Of a DNA stretch of 64,000 nucleotides, positions 39,164-48,250 are shown piece after piece. Origin of the DNA: Sulfurimonas sp. (GTDB taxonomy: Bacteria; Campylobacterota; Campylobacteria; Campylobacterales; Sulfurimonadaceae); assembly GCF_028713515.1 (NCBI RefSeq), contig NZ_JAQTOD010000005.1:36300-100299 (forward strand). The letters run 5' to 3'. Below the pieces are notes generated by a model. That model had not been told where the DNA came from, did no database searches, and saw nothing but the letters and a program-made list of their open reading frames with translations. The position numbers and the translations under genes were made by a program. Every line of letters starts with the position of its first letter. The first letter of the stretch is position 1.

Positions 39164-39328
39164 ATGGAAAAGAAACCAGAGCACAACATTAAAGCGTATG
39201 GAAACAATTTTACTACAATGACACCTGGGCCATTCGCGGTAAAAATGAGAACTTGCGTTATTTGGCAGTTTTTAAGATTTCTTGCAATTAACATCAAGAT
39301 GATAGTTGTAGTAAGAAAAAGTCACTAA
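39164..39328 (+). CDS. Small conserved-looking membrane-associated protein, 54 aa (not in ORF track)
   Basis: ATG at 39164 follows TAAAGGAAACATC, an excellent ribosome site. The 54-residue product begins MEKKPEHNIKAYGNNF and ends with a hydrophobic and basic segment (FLAINIKMIVVVRKSH) that could be a short membrane helix. It lies between sqr and the pseudo-deformylase gene, all on the plus strand. I do not recognise a family. The strong ribosome site, the in-frame stop and its intact position argue that it is real. Confidence 0.65.
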   Translation: MEKKPEHNIKAYGNNFTTMTPGPFAVKMRTCVIWQFLRFLAINIKMIVVVRKSH

Positions 39329-39413
39329 TCTACAAAGATGCCCTACGGCATATAGTTCACCTCATTTTGGGGTGAATTAAATCCCATCCATATTTTTAAT
39401 TAAGGCGAAAATT

Positions 39414-40223
39414 ATGATCAAAGAAATAATAACTTATCCAACTCCTCCAAGTGTAGCATATGGTACGGATGTAAGAGTTTTTAATGAAGAGATATTCTCC
39501 TTAATTCAAGATATGAAAGATACTATTGAGGCAAATTCGTTGGATGGACTTAGTGCATTTCAGATTGGTAGCTACTTTAATATTGTTGTTGTAAAGCAAG
39601 AAAATGGTGAATTTTTAGAGCTTATCAATCCAAGATTGATAAGCAACAGCGGTAGGGTTACGACTGTTGAAAAAACAGCATATTTTCCAGATTTAACCGC
39701 AGAAATAACAAGGTATGAAACAATCAGTGTTGTCTATCAAGATAGGGATGGTAATCAACACTCTCTTAAAGCAGATGGCGCATTTGCTATTTTACTTCAA
39801 AGAAAGATTGATTACACGCATGGCTCAAGCTTTATAAATAAACTATCAAAAAAAGAGAAAAAACTTTTTGAGAGAAAATTAAAATTTGGAGCAAATATTG
39901 CAATTTCTGAAGTTTGTCCTACAACCTTTAAAAGAGACTATATTATCAAAGCTATAAATATAGTGCTGATTGCTATGGTTATCTTGCTTGTTTCTTCGCT
40001 TTTTTTAAGTAAAGAAACGACTGAAAATTTCTGGAGCTATCAACTTTATGCTTCTTTCCTGGCAGTTAGCTTAAGCATAGTCTACTTCTTTTATGCACAA
40101 TACGAAGGGAAGCGATTTACATCTTGTACAAGTTGTCAAATCGGAAACATAATCGGAACAGCAGTAATTCTTCTTATAAAGCTCTCTATAATAACGCTCA
40201 TATCCTACTTTATTCTAAGCTAA
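39414..40223 (+). CDS. Peptide-deformylase-fold protein without metal ligands, with C-terminal membrane helices
   Basis: Residues 1-150 follow the deformylase fold: GLSAFQIG at 45-52 matches the GxGLAAxQ motif (Gln50 kept) and FLELINPRLI and VVYQDRDGN match later strands. The motifs that bind the metal are gone. EGCLS is replaced by EKTAY (Cys to Thr88), and HEIDH is replaced by RKIDY (His130, Glu131, His134 become Arg, Lys, Tyr). Three membrane helices follow (about 180-197, 207-227, 246-267) with a CTSC pair (Cys238, Cys241) between two of them. Catalysis by the usual mechanism is excluded. It ends 11 bases before the hybrid kinase gene, so it may be a sensor or scaffold for that kinase. 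Confidence 0.8.
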   Translation: MIKEIITYPTPPSVAYGTDVRVFNEEIFSLIQDMKDTIEANSLDGLSAFQIGSYFNIVVVKQENGEFLELINPRLISNSGRVTTVEKTAYFPDLTAEITRYETISVVYQDRDGNQHSLKADGAFAILLQRKIDYTHGSSFINKLSKKEKKLFERKLKFGANIAISEVCPTTFKRDYIIKAINIVLIAMVILLVSSLFLSKETTENFWSYQLYASFLAVSLSIVYFFYAQYEGKRFTSCTSCQIGNIIGTAVILLIKLSIITLISYFILS

Positions 40224-40234
40224 AAGCAGGATAG

Positions 40235-42892
40235 ATGAGAAGTAGAGTTCCTTATTTGGTAAAAGCAGAAGCTATCTTTACATCTTCAAAAGACAAAATA
40301 CTCTCTCAATGGTTCTCGTATGACTCTCCAAAAAAGATACTAAAACTTCACAATATAGAAACAAAATATTTTCTAGATAATTATGCAAACGGTGTATTTG
40401 ATTACTTCATTGACATAATTGCAAACAAGGTAAAAATAGGTGACTGCCCTGTAATGCAAGAGCTAATGGCTTATCTCAAAGATAAAGAGATTAGGGCAGA
40501 TGAGCTGTTTGAGATATGTAGTCACTTTAGACGCTCGATGATAGACTTTACATATGATACAAAAATAAATTCTAAAGAAATATTTGATGAGATATCGTAT
40601 CTTTTTGATAAAAACTTTCAAGGAGTATTGAAGTTTTACACAGATACTATTTTTCAAAAAGAGAAAGAGATAGATAGACATGTAAAACTTCTTCTTGAGT
40701 ATCAAAGAGCGCTTGACGAGAGTACTATCGTTTCAAAGACAGATAGAGATGGAATTATTACATATGTAAATGAAAAGTATATAAAATTAAGTGGATATAG
40801 TGCCGAGGAACTTATAGGCAGTAAGCATGGCATTGTTAAGCATGACGATATGCCACAAGAGTATTTTGATGATTTGTGGTTTCAGTTGGTAAATAGTGGC
40901 GTCTTTAGAGGAACCCTTAAAAATCTAAAAAAGAACGGTGAATATTTTTATATTGATGTAACGATAGTAAAAATAACTGATCCTTATGACGATGTGATAG
41001 AGTATATGTCAATCGCAACAGATGTGACAAAGCTTATAGATGCAAGAGTTGAAGCACAAATGGCCTCTCAGGCAAAAGAGTATTTTTTATCCAATATGTC
41101 ACATGAGATAAGAACCCCACTAAATGCTATTTTAGGTTTTGTAGATCTTCTGATAGGGGAGGATGTATCTAAACAGCAGAGAAAATATTTGGAGATTATC
41201 TTAAATAGTGGAGAGAACTTACTTAGTATTATCAATGATATTTTAGATTTTTCAAAGATAAGAAGTGGTGAATTTACTGTTGAGCCTAGAATTTTTTCCA
41301 TTCATAGTGATATTAGCCATACTCTAGAGCTTTTTGTTGCCTCTGCTAATGCAAAAGATATAACATTAACCTCATTTATAGACCCATCAATACCAAAAGA
41401 GCTATATGCGGATTCGCTTAGACTAAAACAGATATTATCTAATTTTTTAAGTAATGCAATTAAATTTGTAAAAAGTGATGGACATATTCATGTTAATGCA
41501 ACTTGTAATAACAAAATCCTTAAAGTCAGCGTAAGTGATAATGGCATTGGTATATCACAAGATGATATAAAAAGCATATTTTCACCGTTTATGCAGGTAA
41601 ATTATAACGGAGTTGGAAAGTTTGGCGGAACTGGACTTGGTCTTTCAATCTGCAATCAATTATCGAAGCATATGGGTGGAGACATCTTTGTAAAGTCTAG
41701 TCTTGGAGTTGGAAGTATATTCTGGATTGAGATACCAGTAGAGATATATAACAGCGAGTGTCAAGTATTTAGTGACTTAGACGAAGTTAAAGAGCTAAGA
41801 ATTATATTTTATCTCAAAGATGGACAGATGAACTATAAAGCAGGTTCATTTTTAAAATACTCCGAACTATTTAATATAAATATTGAGCTTAGCGATACTC
41901 TTGATATAGATTTTGATGTAGCAATTTTTTTAGAAGAGAGTTTTGACGAAAAATTAGAAAATAAAATTCTTGATCCAAATAAAAAATATATATCCATAAC
42001 GAGTAAGCCAAGCGAAAAATATAAAAAATATCCAAATATCTCCTCTCTAATTTTTCCATTATATTGCTCAAAGATAAAAAACTCATTTGATGAGCTTTTG
42101 CATCCAGAGGCACTACTGTGTGAGCGGTCTAAAAAAAATAACAAAAAGTTTTCAGGACATGTCTTGGTTGCAGAGGATAATGAAGCAAATCAGGAACTTA
42201 TAAAAATTTTATTGACCAAGTACGGACTTACCTATGACTTAGCAAACAATGGAGCAGAAGCGGTTGAACTCTATAAAACAAATAAATATGATCTCATACT
42301 CATGGATGAACAGATGCCGATTATGGATGGAAATGAAGCAATAGCGCATATTTTGGCTTATGAATCACAGCACAAATTAAGACATACCCCAGTTTCAGCA
42401 CTTACTGCAAATGTTATAAAGGGTGCAAAAGAGAGAGGATTAAAAAGTGGATTTGACTCGTTTTTAGGAAAACCAATAGTTATAAAAGAACTAGAGAGAG
42501 TTTTTTATACTTATCTGGAGGGTTTAGCGGTTGCTACTGAGAGTTTTTTATCATTACCCTCAAACGAAAAAGTGTTAGGATTGGATATTGTTTGTTTGTC
42601 AAAAGAGTTGACACTTGATAAAGATGAGCTTATCTTATTGATAGAACTTTTTATAAAAAAAATGTTAAAGCAACTCCCAGAACTAAGCGCCGCAATAAGA
42701 GATAGGGATTATAAAAAAATTGCCATGATTTCTCATAGTATTAAAGGCTCAAGTGCAAATTTTAGAATAGAGTCAGTCCAAAAAGATGCATCTAGAATGG
42801 AAGATATGGCAAAACAAGAGAGCGATTTTTTTGATTATGATATGACATTTGAGAATATAAAAGAGAGAATCGAGATGATAAAAATTATTTAG
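40235..42892 (+). CDS. Cytoplasmic hybrid histidine kinase: PAS, HisKA, HATPase, receiver and Hpt domains
   Basis: This 885-residue protein has no membrane helix. An N-terminal helical domain of about 155 residues is followed by PAS (about 160-275), a dimerisation helix with SNMSHEIRTPLNA (His290), an ATP domain with NFLSNAIKF, DNGIGISQDD and GTGLGLSICNQL, a receiver with LILMDEQMPIMDG and an Hpt domain with HSIKGSSANF (His834). A full phosphorelay is therefore in one chain. It is translated just after the pseudo-deformylase gene and its 3' end overlaps the convergent response regulator gene by eight bases. Confidence 0.93.
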   Translation: MRSRVPYLVKAEAIFTSSKDKILSQWFSYDSPKKILKLHNIETKYFLDNYANGVFDYFIDIIANKVKIGDCPVMQELMAYLKDKEIRADELFEICSHFRRSMIDFTYDTKINSKEIFDEISYLFDKNFQGVLKFYTDTIFQKEKEIDRHVKLLLEYQRALDESTIVSKTDRDGIITYVNEKYIKLSGYSAEELIGSKHGIVKHDDMPQEYFDDLWFQLVNSGVFRGTLKNLKKNGEYFYIDVTIVKITDPYDDVIEYMSIATDVTKLIDARVEAQMASQAKEYFLSNMSHEIRTPLNAILGFVDLLIGEDVSKQQRKYLEIILNSGENLLSIINDILDFSKIRSGEFTVEPRIFSIHSDISHTLELFVASANAKDITLTSFIDPSIPKELYADSLRLKQILSNFLSNAIKFVKSDGHIHVNATCNNKILKVSVSDNGIGISQDDIKSIFSPFMQVNYNGVGKFGGTGLGLSICNQLSKHMGGDIFVKSSLGVGSIFWIEIPVEIYNSECQVFSDLDEVKELRIIFYLKDGQMNYKAGSFLKYSELFNINIELSDTLDIDFDVAIFLEESFDEKLENKILDPNKKYISITSKPSEKYKKYPNISSLIFPLYCSKIKNSFDELLHPEALLCERSKKNNKKFSGHVLVAEDNEANQELIKILLTKYGLTYDLANNGAEAVELYKTNKYDLILMDEQMPIMDGNEAIAHILAYESQHKLRHTPVSALTANVIKGAKERGLKSGFDSFLGKPIVIKELERVFYTYLEGLAVATESFLSLPSNEKVLGLDIVCLSKELTLDKDELILLIELFIKKMLKQLPELSAAIRDRDYKKIAMISHSIKGSSANFRIESVQKDASRMEDMAKQESDFFDYDMTFENIKERIEMIKII

Positions 42893-43646
42893 TTTTATCA
42901 TCCTCTATAAAATAACCTATCCCAGAAGCATTTTTTATAATATCACTCGGAAGCTTATTTCTAAGCCTCCAAACAAGTGTTCTTATGCTGTTTTCTGTTG
43001 CTGTATTTTCTTTCCACACATAATCAAGAGCCTGACTGAAGCTGATTATATGTCCAAGCTTGGCGACAAGTAGCCTTAAAATTGCACTCTCTTTTTTTGT
43101 AAGTTTTAGTTTTTCATCATTGTAAAACACTTCACTTTTTATGATGTCAATAGTGTATCCATCCCCAAAACAGACAATTGGCTTGTTTGGTTCTTTTTTT
43201 AGATATAACATTTTTTCTAAGCTTTTGTCATCAATTTTTGATCCAGCTAACTCATCATATCTTTGATTTTCCATATCAAATTTAAAAATAGCGGTTTGGA
43301 TGGTTGCGTGAAGTGATGCTGGATCAAAAGGTTTTACAATATAGCCATACGGCTCAGTTTGAACGGCCTCTGAAATAATCTCATTGTCACTATGTGAAGT
43401 TAGGTATATAAAGGGTATAGGGTGATTATTTCTTATAAATTTTGCAAGAGCTATTCCATCGTTGCTCTCTTGAAGAGAGATATCTATAAGAATGATACTA
43501 GGATTGTGCAGGTTGACACTATCTTTGGCATCAGCAGAATTATCGCAAATGGCTACAATCTCATAATTGTATTTTTGCAACGACAGTTTTAAGTTTAGGG
43601 CTGTAACCTCGTCATCTTCAACAATAATAACAGAATGTTTTGTCAT
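42885..43646 (-). CDS. Response regulator with OmpR-type DNA-binding domain
   Basis: The receiver domain starts SVIIVEDDEVTALNLKLSL, with the acceptor Asp in ILIDISLQESNDG and Lys in IVKPFDPASL. An insert of about 35 residues precedes a winged-helix domain (KLKLTKKESAILRLLVAKLG to NASGIGYFIEDD). The 253-residue length is a little above the usual OmpR size. It is the most likely output partner for the hybrid kinase, whose 3' end it overlaps from the other strand, but no gene order proves the pairing. Confidence 0.9.
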   Translation of the reverse strand: MTKHSVIIVEDDEVTALNLKLSLQKYNYEIVAICDNSADAKDSVNLHNPSIILIDISLQESNDGIALAKFIRNNHPIPFIYLTSHSDNEIISEAVQTEPYGYIVKPFDPASLHATIQTAIFKFDMENQRYDELAGSKIDDKSLEKMLYLKKEPNKPIVCFGDGYTIDIIKSEVFYNDEKLKLTKKESAILRLLVAKLGHIISFSQALDYVWKENTATENSIRTLVWRLRNKLPSDIIKNASGIGYFIEDDKTK

Positions 43647-43785
43647 AAGTAGCCTAAGTAATTATTTTGTGATATAAATTATCTTGATATTATAGTGTAA
43701 GTTTTTTTAAATAAAACAAATATTTATTTTACTTAGCCGTTAGTAACCGTTTTAATATATTCAGCAATGCAGTTGAGAGAGATGT

Positions 43786-44478
43786 TTAATCTACTCTCAT
43801 GTATTCAAGTCCAAGCTCTCCCGAGATTCTTTTTTCAATACTTGCCCTATAGTTTGGAGCGATTGAGTAGATTGTAAGAATTTCATCTAAGATATCCCTA
43901 TGTTTTATAGGATTTGCAAATGCCATATTTGCGTCAAGAATTGAGACTCTGCTCTCATCACTCTTTTGTACTACTACTTCATCACCGGCAACTATCTCCC
44001 CCTCTTTAAGCACTCTATAGTACCATCCAGTATGTCCAGTTATGTAAATTTCATTTGTGAATTTTTTGTTGTTCCATCTTTTGGCAATTTTATAGCATGG
44101 TTTTCTCACTTGAGATACTTGCATAATAGTTGAGCCAATTTTATGTATATCGCCCAAGAACACACTGCTTTCATGCAGTCCTGAAATAGTAAGATTTTCA
44201 GCTAGCGCACCAAATGGTAACTCATTGACATCTAAGAACTCAGCCCACTCCTTGTAATTTTCATGGCTGTTTGCAAAAACCGCTTTTTCTAACCCACCGT
44301 GATGGGTTTTATCTGCCACTTCATCACCATCTATACCATACCTACCAACAAAAACTTTTGAATTAACTACTTCCTTAAATGAAGCACTTTCCCAATATTT
44401 TTCTAAGAATTCACCACTCTGTTTATCGCCATAGGCTTTTGCTTTGCCGACTTGAATAGATATAACTCTGCTCTTCAT
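43786..44478 (-). CDS. MOSC domain protein (YiiM-like)
   Basis: MOSC domains bind sulfur or molybdenum-cofactor carriers; the E. coli relative YiiM handles N-hydroxylated compounds. From ATG at 44478 the protein begins MKSRVISIQVGKAKAYGDKQ and carries the family features HHGGLEKAVFANSHENY, FGALAENLTI and the Cys in QVRKPCYKIAKRWNN. The ORF track's earlier start adds 14 unconvincing residues. A C-terminal 3-alpha region follows. The gene is alone between the response regulator and phosphofructokinase genes. Confidence 0.85.
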   Translation of the reverse strand: MKSRVISIQVGKAKAYGDKQSGEFLEKYWESASFKEVVNSKVFVGRYGIDGDEVADKTHHGGLEKAVFANSHENYKEWAEFLDVNELPFGALAENLTISGLHESSVFLGDIHKIGSTIMQVSQVRKPCYKIAKRWNNKKFTNEIYITGHTGWYYRVLKEGEIVAGDEVVVQKSDESRVSILDANMAFANPIKHRDILDEILTIYSIAPNYRASIEKRISGELGLEYMRVD

Positions 44479-44561
44479 AAATACAACCTTGTAAAAAAGA
44501 TTATTGTAGCAAAAAAGCAAAAAAAAATTATTTCATAGCAATATGACCAAGCCCAAGGAAA

Positions 44562-45521
44562 TTAAGATTTTTTTATATAATTAAGAAGTTTTTGGTCTAT
44601 TTTATATTTTTGACTTGTTACTTCATCTATCTCTTTATGAATAAAACCATTTTTTGTATAACAGACAACACTTGAATTTATTCCACCAAGAAGGGCATCA
44701 ACCGCGTGATTTACAAATTTATAAGCCATAAGCCTATCGTAAACTGTTGGGTTTCCGCCTCTTTGGATATGACCCAAAACACAGATTTTGCTCTCAACGC
44801 CAACTTCATTCTCGAACCACTCAGCTATCTCTTTTGTCTCTTGTTTTATTCCCTCAGACACTACCGCTATAAAATACCTTCTTCCATTTTTTATCTGCTT
44901 TTTGAAATCATTTTTATAGCTGTTTAAATCATACTCTACCTCTGGGATAAGGCAAAGCTCCGAACCGGAAGTTAAGTGTGAAATAAGTGCTAAATAGCCA
45001 CAATCTCTCCCCATTGTCTCAATTACAAATGCACGCGAGAATGAGGAAGCTGTATCTCTAATCGCATCAATGGAACTCTTTATGATATTGAGGGCGGTGT
45101 CAACCCCTAGACAATACTCATTTTGGCTTATATCATTATCGATTGTGGAAGGGATTGCACAAAATTTTATCCCATGCTCTTTATGCAGCTCATGAATTCC
45201 TCTAAATGAGCCATCACCGCCTAAAACCACAAGCATATCTATTTTTGAGTTATCAAGATTTTTCTTTGCAACTGCTCTTGACTCTTTTGTCATAAACCTC
45301 TTACTTCTTGCACTCCCTATTTTTGTTCCGCCACGAGTCAAGATTCCAGCAACATCATCATAAGAGGCTTTTTTGATTTTATTGTCAATCAATCCCTCAA
45401 ATCCATCAAATATAAAATATGGAGATAGTCCCATTTTTATAGAGTATTCAACAAAGTGTTTTAGTGCTGGATTCATGCCGCTCACATCGCCACCAGAGCA
45501 TAAAATAGCTATGTTTTTCAT
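44562..45521 (-). CDS. pfkA: 6-phosphofructokinase
   Basis: PfkA phosphorylates fructose 6-phosphate to the 1,6-bisphosphate, the committed glycolytic step. The 319-residue protein has CSGGDVSGMNPAL at the start, the ATP-type motif LGGDGSFRG (Gly at the site that is Asp in PPi enzymes), the catalytic PSTIDNDI and the substrate region ETMGRDCGYLAL. GHIQRGGNPTVYDRL closes the sugar-binding site. The length matches the bacterial ATP-dependent enzyme. Its presence in an otherwise autotrophic genome is a point of interest, as many relatives lack it. Confidence 0.94.
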   Translation of the reverse strand: MKNIAILCSGGDVSGMNPALKHFVEYSIKMGLSPYFIFDGFEGLIDNKIKKASYDDVAGILTRGGTKIGSARSKRFMTKESRAVAKKNLDNSKIDMLVVLGGDGSFRGIHELHKEHGIKFCAIPSTIDNDISQNEYCLGVDTALNIIKSSIDAIRDTASSFSRAFVIETMGRDCGYLALISHLTSGSELCLIPEVEYDLNSYKNDFKKQIKNGRRYFIAVVSEGIKQETKEIAEWFENEVGVESKICVLGHIQRGGNPTVYDRLMAYKFVNHAVDALLGGINSSVVCYTKNGFIHKEIDEVTSQKYKIDQKLLNYIKKS

Positions 45522-45602
45522 ATCAAATCTCTTTTTAGTTTTTTAAAGTTTACCATCTTCTTATCTCTTGTTAGCTAAAATCACATAATTTAAAATTTTC
45601 CC

Positions 45603-45668
45603 CTCGTTTTCTTGCCGAAAGGTATAGCTTTAGTGAGAGGAATTATCTAAGGAATTCACTTCCTTAGA
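45603..45668 (+). repeat. Probable structured repeat, copy C (shorter, diverged)
   Basis: The segment has a small TGCC-GAAA-GGTA hairpin followed by TAGCTTTAGTGAGAGGAATT, like copies A, B and D, and then a hairpin CTAAGGAA/TTCCTTAG at 45648-45668 just before the purH ribosome site. The match is shorter than A to B, so the family link is tentative. The second hairpin could influence purH translation. Confidence 0.5.
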
Positions 45669-45681
45669 GAAGGAGAAAAGA

Positions 45682-47220
45682 GTGGTAAAAAGAGCTTTAG
45701 TAAGTGTAAGTGATAAGAGTGGCATAGTTGATTTTTGTAAATCACTTGTAAAAAATGGTTTTGAAGTTATCTCAACTGGTGGAACATATAAGATACTAGT
45801 AGAAAATGGGATAAAAGCCATCGAAATAGATGAAGTTACAAAATTTCCAGAGTGTTTTGAAGGACGCGTCAAGACTTTAAATCCATTCGTTCATGGTGGA
45901 ATTCTTCATCGCCGTGATAAGCAGTCACACCTAAACCAAGCAAAAGAGCTTGGCGTTGAAGCTATTGATTTGGTTTGTGTGAATCTCTATCCATTTAAGG
46001 CGACAATTGAAAAAACTGATGATTTTGAAGAGATTATAGAAAATATCGACATTGGTGGACCTGCAATGGTTCGTTCGGCTTCTAAAAACTTTGATAGCGT
46101 TATGATAGTAACTGATGTAAATGATTACGCAAAGGTTATAGATGCGCTTGAAAATGAGAAAAATACACTAGAGTTTCGTCGTAATCTTATGATAAAAGCG
46201 TTTGAGCACACAGCGGCGTATGACTCAATGATAGCAAACTATATGAACAGTCGTTTCAATGGCGGTTTTGGAGAGAAACAGTTTATAGTTGGAAACAAAG
46301 TTATGAACACTCGTTATGGCGAAAATCCTCATCAAAATGGAGCGCTATATGAGTTTGACAAACATTACTCGGACAACTTTAAAACTCTAAAAGGTGAGGC
46401 GAGTTTTAACAACCTAAATGACTTAAGTGGTGCTGTAAAAATCGCTTCTGCTTTTGGGGTGGAAAATGCAGTTTGTATCACAAAACATGGAAATCCTTGT
46501 GGTTTTGCTATCAAAGATACTTTGCTAGAGGCTTACGAAGAAGCTCTAAAATGTGACCCTGTTTCGGCGTTTGGCGGAGTTGTTGCAGTAAATGGTGTTG
46601 TAACAAAAGAGTTGGCACTTAAAATGAATGAGATATTCTTAGAAGTTATCATAGCTGGGCGTATAACAGAAGAAGCACAAGAAGTTTTTGATAGCAAGAA
46701 ACGAATCAAGCTTTTTGAGATGGGACATGACAAGCTCGTTTTAGCAAACGATATTAAAGATTTCAAACATATAGATGGCGGGTTTGTATATCAAGATGCC
46801 GATAAAGTTAATGATGATGAAGTTAAAAACGCAAAACTTATGAGTGCTAAAGAGGCGACACCGCAGGAGAAAAAAGATATGGAGATAGCTTATAAAGTAG
46901 CATCTCTTACAAAATCAAACTGTGTTGTGTATGTTAAAAATTCTGCGATGGTAGCCGTTGGAATGGGCATGACAAGCCGTGTAGATGCAAGTCAGTGTGC
47001 ACTTAAAAAAGCTAAAGAGATGGGGCTTGATGTAGCAGGCGCAGCACTAGCAAGTGAAGCATTTTTCCCATTCCGTGATAGCATCGATGCAGCTGCAGCA
47101 GCTGGAGTTAAGAGCGTAATTGAGCCAGGAGGAAGCATAAGAGACGAAGAGATTATAGAAGCTGCCAATGAGTTTGGTATGAGCCTTTATTTCTCAGAAG
47201 TGAGACACTTTTTACATTAA
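45682..47220 (+). CDS. purH: Bifunctional AICAR transformylase / IMP cyclohydrolase
   Basis: PurH carries out the last two steps of IMP synthesis. The N-terminal MGS-like cyclohydrolase domain begins [19 protein letters not shown]. The C-terminal transformylase domain has [13 protein letters not shown] and [13 protein letters not shown], with the late signature [18 protein letters not shown]. The 512-residue length is typical. The start is GTG after AAGGAGAAAAGA. A perfect 19-bp hairpin lies just beyond the stop. The neighbours on either side are not purine genes. Confidence 0.97.
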   Translation: MVKRALVSVSDKSGIVDFCKSLVKNGFEVISTGGTYKILVENGIKAIEIDEVTKFPECFEGRVKTLNPFVHGGILHRRDKQSHLNQAKELGVEAIDLVCVNLYPFKATIEKTDDFEEIIENIDIGGPAMVRSASKNFDSVMIVTDVNDYAKVIDALENEKNTLEFRRNLMIKAFEHTAAYDSMIANYMNSRFNGGFGEKQFIVGNKVMNTRYGENPHQNGALYEFDKHYSDNFKTLKGEASFNNLNDLSGAVKIASAFGVENAVCITKHGNPCGFAIKDTLLEAYEEALKCDPVSAFGGVVAVNGVVTKELALKMNEIFLEVIIAGRITEEAQEVFDSKKRIKLFEMGHDKLVLANDIKDFKHIDGGFVYQDADKVNDDEVKNAKLMSAKEATPQEKKDMEIAYKVASLTKSNCVVYVKNSAMVAVGMGMTSRVDASQCALKKAKEMGLDVAGAALASEAFFPFRDSIDAAAAAGVKSVIEPGGSIRDEEIIEAANEFGMSLYFSEVRHFLH

Positions 47221-47221
47221 A

Positions 47222-47265
47222 AATATTACTACTCTATTGGACATGACCAATAGAGTAGTAATATT
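47222..47265 (+). terminator. Perfect 19-bp hairpin after purH
   Basis: The arms of 19 bases each (AATATTACTACTCTATTGG and its complement) pair perfectly around a 6-nt loop, right after the purH stop. The T-run is weak, so it is either a terminator or a 3'-end protective hairpin. Confidence 0.6.
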
Positions 47266-47275
47266 CACTCCAAAC

Positions 47276-47310
47276 CTTGATTGACATCCGCTCAACCCTT
47301 ATGATATAAT
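47276..47310 (+). promoter_or_regulatory. cbpA-hspR promoter overlapped by a HAIR-like HspR operator
   Basis: TTGACA (47281-47286) and TATAAT (47305-47310) are 18 bases apart. CTTGATT-N7-GCTCAAC at 47276-47296 matches the HAIR operator CTTGAGT-N7-ACTCAAG at 11 of 14 positions with exact spacing and covers the -35 box. Autorepression of cbpA-hspR by HspR, as in Helicobacter, is inferred. Confidence 0.7.
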
Positions 47311-47346
47311 CGCACTTAACAAATAATCAAATTTTAGGAATTTAAA

Positions 47347-48216
47347 ATGGCTAAATCACTTTACGAAACGCTTGAAATAAGCGATAATGCAACAGAAGCA
47401 GAGATTAAAAAAGCATATAGAAAATTAGCAAGAAAGTACCATCCTGATGTCAATAAAGAGAAGGGTGCAGAAGATAAATTTAAAGAGATAAATTCGGCAT
47501 ACGAAATTCTTAGCGATAAAAAGAAAAAAGCTCAGTATGATGCGCAGGGCGACAGTATGTTTGGAGGACAGAACTTCCATGATTTCTCTCGCTCATACGG
47601 TGGAGGCAACGATTTGGATGAGATACTAAGAAGTATGTTCTCTGGCGGTGGCGGATTTGGTGGCGGTGGCGGATTTGGCGGATATAGCAGTGGAGGTCGC
47701 CCGCAGCAACAGCCAGATTTAGATATTGAGACAAGCGTTGTGATACCTTTTAGTGTCGCCATCCTTGGAGGTTCTCACTCCGTTGCAGTTAATGGAGATA
47801 GATTTGATATTAAAATCCCAGCAGGTGTAAAAAGTGGCGAAAAAATGCGGGTAAAGGGAAAAGGACATGCTCAAAATGGAAGAGCAGGTGATCTGTTTCT
47901 AAAGATAAATGTAGCCGCAAATCCAGAGTATGTTAGAGAAGATGATGACCTCATCAAGATTTTCAACCTACCTCTTCATGCTGCACTGTTTGGTGAGAAA
48001 ATAGAGATAAAAACTCTTGATGGCGAGATAAAACTAAAAGTTCCACAAAATACTAAAAATGGACAGAGATTTCGCGTAAAAGAGAAAGGTGCTATGAATA
48101 GAAGCACAAAAGTTCGTGGAAATTTATATCTTGAAGCAAATATAATTCTGCCAAATATTGATGATTTGGATGAAAAGTTAGTTGAGATTATGAGAGAAAA
48201 ATTACCAAAAGAGTAA
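47347..48216 (+). CDS. cbpA: DnaJ-like co-chaperone CbpA
   Basis: This 289-residue J-domain protein stimulates DnaK. The J domain (1-70) includes KYHPDVNKE with the essential HPD. A Gly/Phe-rich linker (FGGGGGFGG) and two C-terminal substrate-binding domains follow. The Cys-rich zinc finger of DnaJ is missing, which defines CbpA. AGGAATTTAAA precedes the ATG. It is followed by hspR after a tandem structured repeat, the same gene order as the cbpA-hspR operon in Helicobacter. Confidence 0.95.
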   Translation: MAKSLYETLEISDNATEAEIKKAYRKLARKYHPDVNKEKGAEDKFKEINSAYEILSDKKKKAQYDAQGDSMFGGQNFHDFSRSYGGGNDLDEILRSMFSGGGGFGGGGGFGGYSSGGRPQQQPDLDIETSVVIPFSVAILGGSHSVAVNGDRFDIKIPAGVKSGEKMRVKGKGHAQNGRAGDLFLKINVAANPEYVREDDDLIKIFNLPLHAALFGEKIEIKTLDGEIKLKVPQNTKNGQRFRVKEKGAMNRSTKVRGNLYLEANIILPNIDDLDEKLVEIMREKLPKE

Positions 48217-48250
48217 CCATAAAAAAGAGAAAACTACTGCTTGGGTTTCT

